From DATGZX01 sp035296965 (GTDB lineage: Bacteria > Planctomycetota > Planctomycetia > Gemmatales > Gemmataceae): a stretch of DNA of 38,979 nt. A program made the translations under genes and the position numbers. This document shows, piece after piece, positions 33,301-38,979 of this stretch; positions within the stretch are counted from its first letter, which is position 1; the number at the start of each line of letters is the position of its first letter. Location of the stretch: assembly GCA_035296965.1 (NCBI GenBank), contig DATGZX010000260.1:1-38979 (forward strand), written 5' to 3'. The notes under the pieces were generated by a model. That model was not told the DNA's origin and did no database searches. It was given only the letters and a program-made list of their open reading frames with translations.

Positions 33301-33708
33301 ACGCAGACCGTGAAGCTGCCGGCAGACCAGAATAAGCTGGCCATCCCGTTGCCACGGGAACTGGTGAGCCGAAATGTGCTCGTGGAAGTGACTGCCGCCG
33401 GCAAGAGCGTCTCGCATCCCTACTATGCCAACGCCATGGATGTGCGCATGCTGGAAAACTACGGCCAGCTTAGCGCCACCGAGGCCGCGACCGGCAAGGC
33501 GTTGCCGAAGGTTTACGTGAAAGTCTACGCCCGCTTGGCGGACGGCACAGTGAAGTTCCACAAGGACGGCTACACCGACCTCCGCGGCCGCTTTGATTAC
33601 GCCACTGTCAGCACGCCCGAGCCGCAACCTATCAGCCGCTTCGCGGTGCTGGTATTGAGCGACGCGCAGGGAGCGCAGATCCGCGAGACCGCTCCGCCAC
33701 CGCAATAA
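27346..33708 (+). CDS. Giant secreted protein, 2120 aa, macroglobulin-like features
   Basis: The product has a Sec signal peptide (MKRTLVSLAWAILLASTVRA). The first ~380 residues are helical, with TPR-like or solenoid character (NTEQFEKVEEFTKLWRQRFG). The middle (~400-1000) carries several beta-sandwich-like segments, such as SVSIKLLEEV-type strands within GLFLDGKPVSIKLLEEVKLR and STHEFRVPARLATLNIALQA. These resemble the macroglobulin MG domains of alpha-2-macroglobulins, but I see no thioester CxEQ motif. A low-complexity Gly/Arg-rich linker (~1338-1404) separates two halves. The second half is again helical (LSYHAQLNDDDKLAVTYYLL) and ends with a strand-rich domain (LPKVYVKVYARLADGTVKFH). GAGGA at 27335-27339 precedes the ATG. 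It probably acts in the periplasm or at the surface. Function is unknown; the macroglobulin link is inference from strand pattern only. No frameshift is seen over 6.4 kb, so it is under selection. Confidence 0.8.
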   Translation: MKRTLVSLAWAILLASTVRAGEVGYVEDFALAKDRAASLRQLIPGTEDYYYYHCLHFLNTEQFEKVEEFTKLWRQRFGQTPRLTEIQTRYALLTYERNPERTLTYLRNHLNLQFNQQRTVLGAAPNLPTALDPKVISRSALRAYSFARWQNLDNFTDSALDWLAGEDLNWERRRNLLQRLTRPDIVNLPQLIASDLQAQHPQPFGTFTIHRQLTLTQLGELLRLRPELLNQVAFLNTWISKLHPGADADWRHDVAQSRAYFDRLQAFVSRLAPVHNALKAHVLYHRLAFDRAQGIHDKERFLAYLQLPRRQPYMAKAMLESDASQRFPADLGADFSGVSLLPIVGADEAVVRDYLKHFLLGADSPREFEPFINDVYLGQLFAEVKIENGLGDAEQWASQLPPELFRQLRERVDIDFAATNKTDFAAGEPVSLDLFVKNVPNLLVKVFEVNTFNYYRTHQQEVNSDINLDGLVANTEQTHAYGEPPLRRVRRSFEFPQLSRPGVYVIDFIGAGKGSRALIRKGRLRPLVAIGTAGQVITVVDDANHLVKDASVWFGGLEYQPDKDGRIILPFSTSPGRKPIILRRGDFACLDFLQHQAENYKLGAGIYVDRESLLTERVATLLIRPGLFLDGKPVSIKLLEEVKLRITATDQAGIATSTEVPNFKVFEDRESTHEFRVPARLATLNIALQAKVKDLSQNKSVDLAARKTFALNQMDATENMGAMHLARFGADYVIELLGRTGEARPDRPIRLALEHRDFKQAVQTTLKTDRQGRVHLGELTDVVTVMATDSEEDAQYWRLPLDQHTYRQLVQARAGTAIALPYLGSDEKPARTELALFEMVGDVIQKDMFDAISIKDGMLELRGLPGGDYDLWLKQSGERIRIRVVDGPVLGDYVLGRLRELELPALKPVQIASISAGAKEVTVRLQDVSPFTRVHVFATRYQPAFSPFQYLATVRDAELSGSYPAHLESIYLTGRNIGDEYRYVLDRRGQKKYPGNMLERPALLLNPWAVRSTETGEQQAAGGEDFMQRKLPARSETPPGRRSEEISGLAHQGDFANLDFLANASAVLVNLIPDKTGTIKIDRKAIAPHAMIHVVALDPLSTTYRSMTLPEEPAKFLDLRLLRGLDPKGHFTQQKQVSVLAPKQPFVLADVAGSRFEAYDSLAKVYGLYATLSRDANLAEFAFVLNWPTFKPEEKRAKYSKYACHELDFFLAKKDPAFFQAVVRPYLANKKDKTFLDRWLLEEELSEYLQPWSYGRLNTVERVLLSQRLQGEPAKTAHYLSDLMRLQPPNMERFLTLFNTAVQGSALGTEDALGLAAKLRSITKSQTLPRDSKESDKQSMVEGGAVGPPGGNGAFNNTVPPEGAAGARAFGGKAGDSQSRRRESLRLGKARDGRGGMDKDANEKTLDEAKEAFGYALRNDREKGAIRQLYTRLDPTMEWAENNYYHLPIQQQLADLVPVSQFWLDYARHDGKSPFLSRNVAEASRNFTEMMCALAVLDLPFEAPKHEVVFKDGRMTLTPAGAAIAFHEEVRPVMAAVGQTPILISQNFYRQGSRYREENGEKIDQFVTGEFLANTVYGCQVVVTNPTSSRQKLSVLLQLPVGAIALAKGQFTKTVLLDLEPYRTQALDYLFYFPFAGKFAQLPVQVAKNEQLIAAAQPALFDVVEKLSKPDTSSWDYISQNGTPEEVLSMLGQENVFRLDLDKIAFRMRDRAFFESALQLLRGRHAYNATLWSYGLYHNLPAAAQQFLLHTDAIVAECAGPIRTALLTVDPVARYQYEHLEYKPLVNARAHALGQRRQIVNGKLDEQYHRFLKLLSYHAQLNDDDKLAVTYYLLLQDRVEEALAWFAEVRPDQVATRLQYDYCAAYLDFFSDDPQHARTIAAHYIGHPVDRWRNAFAALVNQLDEAEGKGPKLVDADDRGQRQGQLAATEPGFGFTLDARQIQLKWQNIASVQVNYYLMDVELLFSRNPFVQEVSGPFASIRPNATQTVKLPADQNKLAIPLPRELVSRNVLVEVTAAGKSVSHPYYANAMDVRMLENYGQLSATEAATGKALPKVYVKVYARLADGTVKFHKDGYTDLRGRFDYATVSTPEPQPISRFAVLVLSDAQGAQIRETAPPPQ

Positions 33709-33721
33709 GCCTGCGAGGCTT
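33707..33721 (+). terminator. Weak hairpin at the end of the giant gene
   Basis: AAGCCT-GCG-AGGCTT overlaps the stop codon and is followed by TATC rather than a T-run. It may terminate weakly between two converging genes. Confidence 0.3.
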
Positions 33722-33781
33722 TATCACCGGTCGAAAAGACTCCTGAATTCGCTGGCCGGCGCGATCTGACCCTATGGTCCG

Positions 33782-36046
33782 TCAGTTTGCTCTAATCAAA
33801 CCAACAATCTCCGATTCTTGCGGCTCGCGGTCCAGCCTTACTTTCAACCCCTCCTGCATCAATACTGCCCCGTCGAGTACTTCCCTGGCGCCACTGTTCA
33901 GGCGAACAACTTCGTATCGTTTTGCCGCGTCAAGACCACGCAGTTTGAAGCAGCGTGTAGCTTCAGGAGAGCCGTTGCGGAACAGGAAAACCAACGCCTC
34001 ACTGTGATCCCGCGCTGCATATTGCATCCCCTGCCAGTCGTTTGCCTTCCCCGGCGTCGTAAGGTGATAGACGTGCTGAACTAATAAGTGCCGATAACTC
34101 TTGTAGTTCTTGACATTTCGTATTCCCGCCTCGATCACCTCAGGTCGATAAGAGGACACTCTTTCCTTCAGGCTTCCGTGTAAGGTCCCGAAGCCAAATC
34201 CCCCCATCATCCGCGAACGAAAGATGGTATCCAAGAAGACCGGCGTTTGCGGCTTGCTCACCTCGTCGTCCAGCATAATCCAGGCATAGCTGTAGGCAGA
34301 TGGAAAAACGTAAGAGGCAGCCATGACATTATTGCGCACGTGCCAGGAGGGTGCAGTGGAGTCGCTTAGCCAGTTCGCCCTTGCGCCATGCCGTGCCATC
34401 CCGTAATCCAGGCGCGTGCCGTACGAGCATTGTTCGATGATCAGATCGGGGTATTTCTTAAGGAGCGCATCCAAAATGCGGTACTTGGCCACAACCGCCG
34501 CCTGGCTTCCGTTGCCTGGCTGGTGCCCGTGGTCGGCCCGATCACAAACAACATCCAGACCGGGCAACCCCGAAGCATCCCATTTGAGCCAGTTGAGTTT
34601 GAATTCGTCGACGATTCGCAGCAGATTGTCTCGAACATGTGCCTCTGCCTCCGGATTTCCCAAACAAAGCATCTTCATTGGGTTCCAGCCCTCGATTTGC
34701 TGAACATTGAATTGGCCGTTTCTCTTCGTCATCCAGGCGTCTAAAACTCCTTCGCGTTCCATCACCGTCGTATCGACCATTTCCGGACAAACCCACAAGC
34801 CGAATTTCATGCTGTGGTGATGCACATTGTCTGCTAGGCGCCTCAAACCCATGGGAAACTTGCGCTTGTCGTCGATATAGCTCCCCAAGCCGATGCCCCA
34901 GCGTTCCTTGTTGGATACATCCGAGCCGCAGTACCAGGAAGCATCATGGTAGAAGACTTCTACGCCTAACTTTTCCGCAGCGAATTTGGCCTCATTCAAG
35001 ATACGTGACTCGACAGCCTTTTCTTCGGTAGACCAAATATCGTAAGAGACCCATGGGAATTTGGGCGGCAGCGGATAAAACACGTAGGCCTGCAGGTAGT
35101 CTTGCGTAACATTGACTGCGTCGTCGAGATCGCCGCTGGCGATCCCGAGAAACACGTGGGGCGACTCCAGATCTGCGCCAGGCGCCAAATCCCGAGTGCA
35201 GGCGCGCAACAATCCTGCCGACAGTCGGAGGGCGCCCTTGTCGTTTTCCCGACGTAGCTCGAACGCCCAGTGGCGCTCCCACTCAATCCCCGCGACCAGA
35301 ACCGCAGCATGTTCCACGTCTTGCAAAGCCAGCCAGCCGGCGGCGACCGGCCCATTCCAGTTCCCGCCATCAACGATCAGCGATTTCGTCACGTCCGTAC
35401 TGTGGAGTGCGTACTGGTCGCGCATGACCCAATGGGCACGATAAGGAGTTGCTCTACCCGGCAAAGGCAGAGACATCGGATCGAAACGAGAAAGACTGCG
35501 GATCGGTTTATTCCCGTTGTTATTCAGGTGAAGACAGAAGTCGATCACGGGTGAGTTGGGATAAGCGGTGATGTGCAGGGTGGCGAGTAGGTTCGAGACG
35601 CTGTGCTCCAAAGCAAGGCGAAGCTCGGTCCCTCCCCGCGGGGCAGGATGGGTAGAGTGGCCGACATAATGGAACCCACTTCCCGGTGACAGGCCCGTGG
35701 CGCTAACCGAGGCACTGGCCAGATTCATGCCTGTGGGATGGCCCGATGCAGCCCATTCGTGACCGCTGTTCCTGTTCTTGAGCGAGCGGAGCAGTACGGC
35801 TCCATCGGTTGACAGATCCAATTGGAGAACCAACGCACCCGTGTCCAAGGTCAGTAGTTCGCCTGCCTTGTGAACTTGGACTCGATCCGCTGTCTCGTGC
35901 ACGGCCGGATTACGGTCAATTCCTGTTTGCTGTTGCGGTACTCCTGCCTTCGCAGACGATAGGAGCAGTTTGGCCGCCAGGAAGGGGACGAAAATCAGAA
36001 GGCCCATGCTTATGCCAGAGAGAACCCGGTACATGTTTGCCCCCAT
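33782..36046 (-). CDS. GH36-like alpha-galactosidase family glycosidase
   Basis: The 754-residue product has an N-terminal hydrophobic segment (about 9-31, signal or anchor), then a large beta-sandwich domain (~45-320) and a TIM barrel of the GH36/GH27 clan. Barrel landmarks are FPWVSYDIWSTEEKAVESRI, VEVFYHDASWYCG, KFGLWVCPEMVDTTVMEREG and NWLKWDASGLPG, where Asp490 fits the catalytic nucleophile. NWLSDSTAPSWHVRNNVMA provides Asp562 as the likely acid/base. A C-terminal beta domain (SEALVFLFRNGSPEATRCFK) closes the protein. GH36 enzymes release terminal alpha-galactose; the exact sugar is not certain because GH31 and NAGase relatives are close. Two starts are possible: 36046, or Met5 at 36034 with GGGGG just upstream. 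It ends 74 nt from the giant gene, convergent with it. It fits the polysaccharide-degradation theme. Confidence 0.85.
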   Translation of the reverse strand: MGANMYRVLSGISMGLLIFVPFLAAKLLLSSAKAGVPQQQTGIDRNPAVHETADRVQVHKAGELLTLDTGALVLQLDLSTDGAVLLRSLKNRNSGHEWAASGHPTGMNLASASVSATGLSPGSGFHYVGHSTHPAPRGGTELRLALEHSVSNLLATLHITAYPNSPVIDFCLHLNNNGNKPIRSLSRFDPMSLPLPGRATPYRAHWVMRDQYALHSTDVTKSLIVDGGNWNGPVAAGWLALQDVEHAAVLVAGIEWERHWAFELRRENDKGALRLSAGLLRACTRDLAPGADLESPHVFLGIASGDLDDAVNVTQDYLQAYVFYPLPPKFPWVSYDIWSTEEKAVESRILNEAKFAAEKLGVEVFYHDASWYCGSDVSNKERWGIGLGSYIDDKRKFPMGLRRLADNVHHHSMKFGLWVCPEMVDTTVMEREGVLDAWMTKRNGQFNVQQIEGWNPMKMLCLGNPEAEAHVRDNLLRIVDEFKLNWLKWDASGLPGLDVVCDRADHGHQPGNGSQAAVVAKYRILDALLKKYPDLIIEQCSYGTRLDYGMARHGARANWLSDSTAPSWHVRNNVMAASYVFPSAYSYAWIMLDDEVSKPQTPVFLDTIFRSRMMGGFGFGTLHGSLKERVSSYRPEVIEAGIRNVKNYKSYRHLLVQHVYHLTTPGKANDWQGMQYAARDHSEALVFLFRNGSPEATRCFKLRGLDAAKRYEVVRLNSGAREVLDGAVLMQEGLKVRLDREPQESEIVGLIRAN

Positions 36047-36250
36047 TTTCAGTTAGCATGATTCTGCACAATGATACATCAGGGGCGCCCGCTGGCCTTG
36101 GCCCTGCCGACAGAAGAAGCCGAAGGGCGAGCCACAGAGTAGAGTAGGGAAGTGGCGCGGTAGGTTAGGTGTAGCCTATCTGTTGCCGGCCCTTTCGGTT
36201 GTCGGTGCCTCACGAGCTGAACCGTACCCCGTTTCCACTTCCCCCTCATC

Positions 36251-36283
36251 GAACCGGACGTGCAGATCTCCCGCATCCGGCTC
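36251..36283 (-). ncRNA. Group II intron domain V
   Basis: The 33-nt hairpin starts GAGCCGGATGCGG and ends GCACGTCCGGTTC on the minus strand, with the near-invariant AGC triad at 36282-36280 and a GAGATCT-type apical part. It is the catalytic core of the intron ribozyme. Confidence 0.92.
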
Positions 36284-36295
36284 TCGGACAAGAAG

Positions 36296-37618
36296 TCATG
36301 CTTTCGCCCACAAGAAGCGATGCGGTCGTCCCTCCAGCCGAATCAGCCCGAGTCGGCGCAGGTACGGTTCCGAGTAGCGGAGCCGCGTGGTTGCCTGCAC
36401 CTTGAACTTCCGCCCCAGCCACTGACGGAGCCTAAAGCAGGCGTGGCGGTCCACGCTGCGGTAGGCCGACCCGACCGGACCCAAGCAGAAATAGTTCGCC
36501 CACCCCACCAGCATGCGGTTGAGGCGCGTCACCAGCACCGCCGGATCCAGGAAGGTACTCGAACGGCCGGTTTCTTCACTGATCGCCCGGCACAGAGCCG
36601 CGATCTTTTTCGTGGACGGCCGCGTGCCGATATAAGCCCGCCCCGTCCGCGGTGAATAGCAGCGCCCGAGTGTGTACCCCAGAAAGTTGAACGACTCGTC
36701 CGGCACACGACACAACCGCGTTTTCGTCTCGTTGACCGTCAATTTCAGCTTCTGCATCATGTTCCGCATGACGGTCATCGCCTCGGCGGCGCTGCCCCGG
36801 CAGCAGATCACGAAGTCATCGGCGTAGTTGACGACGTGTGCATCAAGACGTTGTTCGTGTCCCAACTGCTTCCAGCCCAACACAAACCGGCGCATATACA
36901 GATTCGACAACAGCGGTGACAGCGGCGCGCCTTGCGGTGTCCCTCTGCCTTGGTCCTTGTTGCGGGTCGTCCGTACTCTGCGGCCACGCTCGTCTTGCTC
37001 TTCCACCGGGGCTTCGAGCCAGCGTTTGATCAGCCCCAACAGGTGCCGATCGCTAAGGCGTCGAGCCACCGCTTTCATGAGCTCGGCGTGCGGGATGCTG
37101 TCGAAATACCCGCTCAAGTCCGCATCGACGACTTCCGTATGCCCTGTGTTGAGCAGCGCCTGGACCTTTTGCACGGCATCCAGTGCGCTCCGTCCCTGGC
37201 GGTAAGCGTGTTGTTCCGGCTGCAAGTCCGCCTCGAAGATCGGCTCCAAGACCACCAGTGCAGCCATCTGCACGACACGATCCTTCACCGTGGGAATTCC
37301 CAACGGCCGTTGCTTGCCGTCCGGCTTGGGTATGTACACCCGCCGGACAGCCTGCGGACGATACGTCTGCTTGCGGAGTTCCTCCGCCAGTTCGTCTAAC
37401 CACCGGACCAGCCCGTACGCCCCGATGTCGTCGAACGTCTGGCCATCCACCCCGGCCGCCCCGCCATTGGCTTGGCAGCAGGAGTAGGCATGGAGCAACA
37501 CGTCGAAGCGATACACCTTGTCGTACAACGCATAGAACCGATAGCCAGGCGATCTCTTCGCTTTGGCATGCAGCGTCTCCTGTAGCTTCCGAACCTTTTC
37601 TGGAGGTGCTAGGCTCAC
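36296..37618 (-). CDS. ltrA: Group II intron reverse transcriptase/maturase
   Basis: The 440-residue product has the reverse-transcriptase blocks in order: YIPKPDGKQRPLGIPTVKDR, VDADLSGYFDSIPHAELM, GTPQGAPLSPLLSNLYM and the catalytic NYADDFVI (Tyr-Ala-Asp-Asp at 265-268). An X/maturase region follows (FNFLGYTLGRCYSPRTGRAY), then a GIIM-like C-terminal part (RMLVGWANYFCLGPVGSAY, LRQWLGRKFKVQATTRLRYS). No C-terminal HNH endonuclease domain is present, so it should reverse-splice without second-strand cleavage, as many endonuclease-lacking introns do. The start is the GTG at 37618, with GGGAG 6-7 nt upstream. The protein binds the intron RNA, aids splicing and copies it into new DNA sites. Domain V lies just downstream. 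Confidence 0.95.
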   Translation of the reverse strand: MSLAPPEKVRKLQETLHAKAKRSPGYRFYALYDKVYRFDVLLHAYSCCQANGGAAGVDGQTFDDIGAYGLVRWLDELAEELRKQTYRPQAVRRVYIPKPDGKQRPLGIPTVKDRVVQMAALVVLEPIFEADLQPEQHAYRQGRSALDAVQKVQALLNTGHTEVVDADLSGYFDSIPHAELMKAVARRLSDRHLLGLIKRWLEAPVEEQDERGRRVRTTRNKDQGRGTPQGAPLSPLLSNLYMRRFVLGWKQLGHEQRLDAHVVNYADDFVICCRGSAAEAMTVMRNMMQKLKLTVNETKTRLCRVPDESFNFLGYTLGRCYSPRTGRAYIGTRPSTKKIAALCRAISEETGRSSTFLDPAVLVTRLNRMLVGWANYFCLGPVGSAYRSVDRHACFRLRQWLGRKFKVQATTRLRYSEPYLRRLGLIRLEGRPHRFLWAKA

Positions 37619-38124
37619 GCCAATCTCCCGGCTCTCGCCACTTCTTACGCTGATCTTGAACCAAGGTCCCTTCCCTCCACTCGCGTTACCGAGCTTCCCC
37701 GGTACTATGGACCTTTCCGACTCCCCAGACCAGCCGGCCTAGCCCTCGCGGGTGTCCGGTTGGGAGTCTTTCTCCTCCCCCGGCCTGGGGTCTCCCGTGT
37801 TGCGTCCGATCTCCCTGTGCAGACATGCCGTCGCCATTACCCCGGTGGGACCGCAGATGGGATCGTGTTGCTCCCCTAGAACCTGCGGCGGCGGCCTTCT
37901 CCATCCCTTTGCTGGGTCGGCTCCCACATTACCCGTTTCGAGGCCTGCTCGGCGTTCACTCGTGTTACGGCCTGCCTGCTCGCGGAGTCGCCTTGGCGAC
38001 CCTTTGCATCAGAGGCTTCGGCAGTTTCGTTACCTCCACTACCGCTCCGATTGCTACCGGCTGGAGCAACCCTTGCCGGGCGGGAATTGCACCCGCTGAA
38101 GATCGGCGCCTTACCACGGCGCAC

Positions 38125-38777
38125 AAGGGGCCTCGGTGTGTCGAGACCGACGCGCGCAAGCTTATCCGCGCTCATCGTGGCGAGTGGCTGGCGCTGGTCG
38201 AGTATCAATGCGATCGTGCTGGCCTCCATGCTGACGCTGCGCTTGCGTTCGGCCTTCTCCACGAGGATCCGGCGAATGGCTTAGGTCGCTACTGGCCGGC
38301 GCGGCCGCTCGGGCGGCGCAACTGATCACTGCATCATCTTCCAAGCACTCGTTCTCGGGGACGATCCGCGAGAGAAGCTCCTCGAACTCATTGAACTGTT
38401 GCGCTCTTCCGCGACCGCGGTCGCTCTGCTCAAATTCGCCCGGAGTGATAATAGACCCACTTCTTCTAAACTGTGTCCATTAAATCAGTGAAAAGCCGAC
38501 AGAAAGTGTATACCCAAGAACACGGAAGCTGCCATTGCCGGGGCGCGAACATATGTCGTTTCGATACACCGGTCGATGGGACCGCCGCAGGCAACGCAGC
38601 CGGCCGAGGTCTTCGTTAGCCGGAAAGCAACCTGTTTGTTCCGTTTTCTGCTTGGTTGACGCGTTTCTTTCAAGCGCCCTCATACTTCTCCGGGTGGAGA
38701 GAGTATGCATGAATTGCAACATAAAACAAGGTTTTGGGGCGAGGCTTCGACGAGAATCCAATTAGAGGAGTAGCAAC
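38125..38777. other. Flank upstream of the intron, no confident gene
   Basis: The minus strand, which forms the 5' exon of the intron, has protein-like pieces in two frames (EFEELLSRIVPENECLEDDA, and ILVEKAERKRSVSMEAST leading to ARVGLDTPRPL at the splice site). This suggests a frameshifted host gene I cannot name. A second frame near 38485-38673 is of doubtful value. Confidence 0.4.
38765..38770 (+). promoter_or_regulatory. Shine-Dalgarno site of the DinB gene
   Basis: GAGGAG lies 7 nt before the ATG at 38778 and supports that start. Confidence 0.65.
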
Positions 38778-38979
38778 ATGGAATTTAGTCTCGATGGGAC
38801 CGGCACGCTCCTCGCTAGCACTCCGCGTGTTCTTCGGACATTGTTAGCAGGGTTGCCTAAAGGACTTGTGCAAGCAAACTACGGCCCGGAAACGTGGTCC
38901 CCACACGAAGTCATCGGTCACCTGATTCATGGTGAGAAGACTGACTGGATGCCCCGCGCTCGACTGATCATGCAAGCGG
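38778..38979 (+). CDS. DinB-family protein, partial at window end
   Basis: The first 67 residues read MEFSLDGTGTLLASTPRVLR, TLLAGLPKGLVQANYGPETW, SPHEVIGHLIHGEKTDWMPR and then ARLIMQA, running off the window. The segment Glu-Thr-Trp-Ser-Pro-His-Glu-Val-Ile-Gly-His-Leu followed by a helix is the start of a DinB/YfiT four-helix bundle, in which a His in this first motif binds a divalent metal. DinB-superfamily proteins include metal-dependent thiol transferases and many members of unknown role. A full member has about 165 residues, so more than half is missing here by position, not by decay. Confidence 0.85.
   Translation, partial: MEFSLDGTGTLLASTPRVLRTLLAGLPKGLVQANYGPETWSPHEVIGHLIHGEKTDWMPRARLIMQA

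Larger units (their letters stand above)
36139..38124 (-). mobile_element. Full-length group II intron
   Basis: Read on the minus strand, the 5' end is the canonical GTGCGCC at 38124-38118. It runs into the conserved domain-I start GTGGTAAGGCGCCGATCTTC and then GCGGGTGCAATTCCCGCCC. The maturase gene sits at 37618-36296 in the domain-IV position. Domain V is at 36283-36251: GAGCCGGATGCGGGAGATCT then GCACGTCCGGTTC, with the catalytic AGC triad. Domain VI begins with GGGAAGTGG (36243-36235) and closes with CCACTTCCC (36155-36147). The 3' end falls within TACTCTACTCT; I place it at 36139, an AC end, with a few bases of uncertainty. Length is about 1,986 nt. The element looks intact. It needs splicing by the maturase to restore its host RNA. 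Confidence 0.92.

Overview
The window looks like chromosomal DNA of a planctomycete, most likely a Gemmataceae-like member of the Planctomycetota. The evidence is the gene mix: a Tat-signal DUF1501 protein, a secreted formylglycine sulfatase, a secreted WD40 protein with a HEAT-like tail, an ECF sigma factor of the planctomycete-expanded type, a HARE-HTH protein, and several large secreted proteins of unknown role in moderately GC-rich DNA. This assignment is inference from families, not from a marker gene.

Layout. 155-1683 is a CRISPR array of 22 identical 36-nt repeats and 21 spacers of 34-36 nt, with no cas gene in view. Between 1684 and 2380 there is no clear gene, but a cluster of stem-loops near 1829-1891 could belong to a structured RNA. 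2381-9419 is a plus-strand run: an AsmA-like envelope protein, a Wza-type polysaccharide export lipoprotein and a sulfatase. 9448-11001 (minus) holds a YjbR-family gene and a secreted glycoside-hydrolase-like propeller. 11267-11905 is a short tyrosine recombinase. 12044-13423 is a DUF1501 protein. 13993-15433 is a zinc-dependent dehydrogenase followed by an unrecognised 94-residue protein. 15701-18156 holds a membrane-anchored coiled-coil protein and a LssY-C protein.

From 18153 to 27040 intact genes alternate with gene debris: a truncated nucleotidyltransferase, a PEP-synthase/rifampicin-phosphotransferase-like enzyme, the last ~90 residues of an RND efflux pump, a ribbon-helix-helix-like regulator with a palindromic operator, a HARE-HTH gene with a strong terminator, a WD40 protein, a small membrane protein and a 3'-truncated ECF sigma factor. 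27346-33708 encodes one secreted 2120-residue protein of unknown function. 33782-36046 is a GH36-like glycosidase. 36139-38124 is a full-length group II intron with its maturase. The window ends inside a DinB-family gene.

Functional picture. Carbohydrate handling recurs (sulfatase, GH43/GH117-like propeller, GH36-like enzyme, polysaccharide export), as expected for a planctomycete that degrades and builds polysaccharides. The rest has the marks of a plastic accessory region: a recombinase, a group II intron, a CRISPR array and at least five truncated genes. The most unusual pattern is a dispersed sequence unit: a 12-nt core is present three times in the same orientation, and two copies lie beside the 3' end plus terminator of HARE-HTH genes, one intact and one reduced to a fragment.
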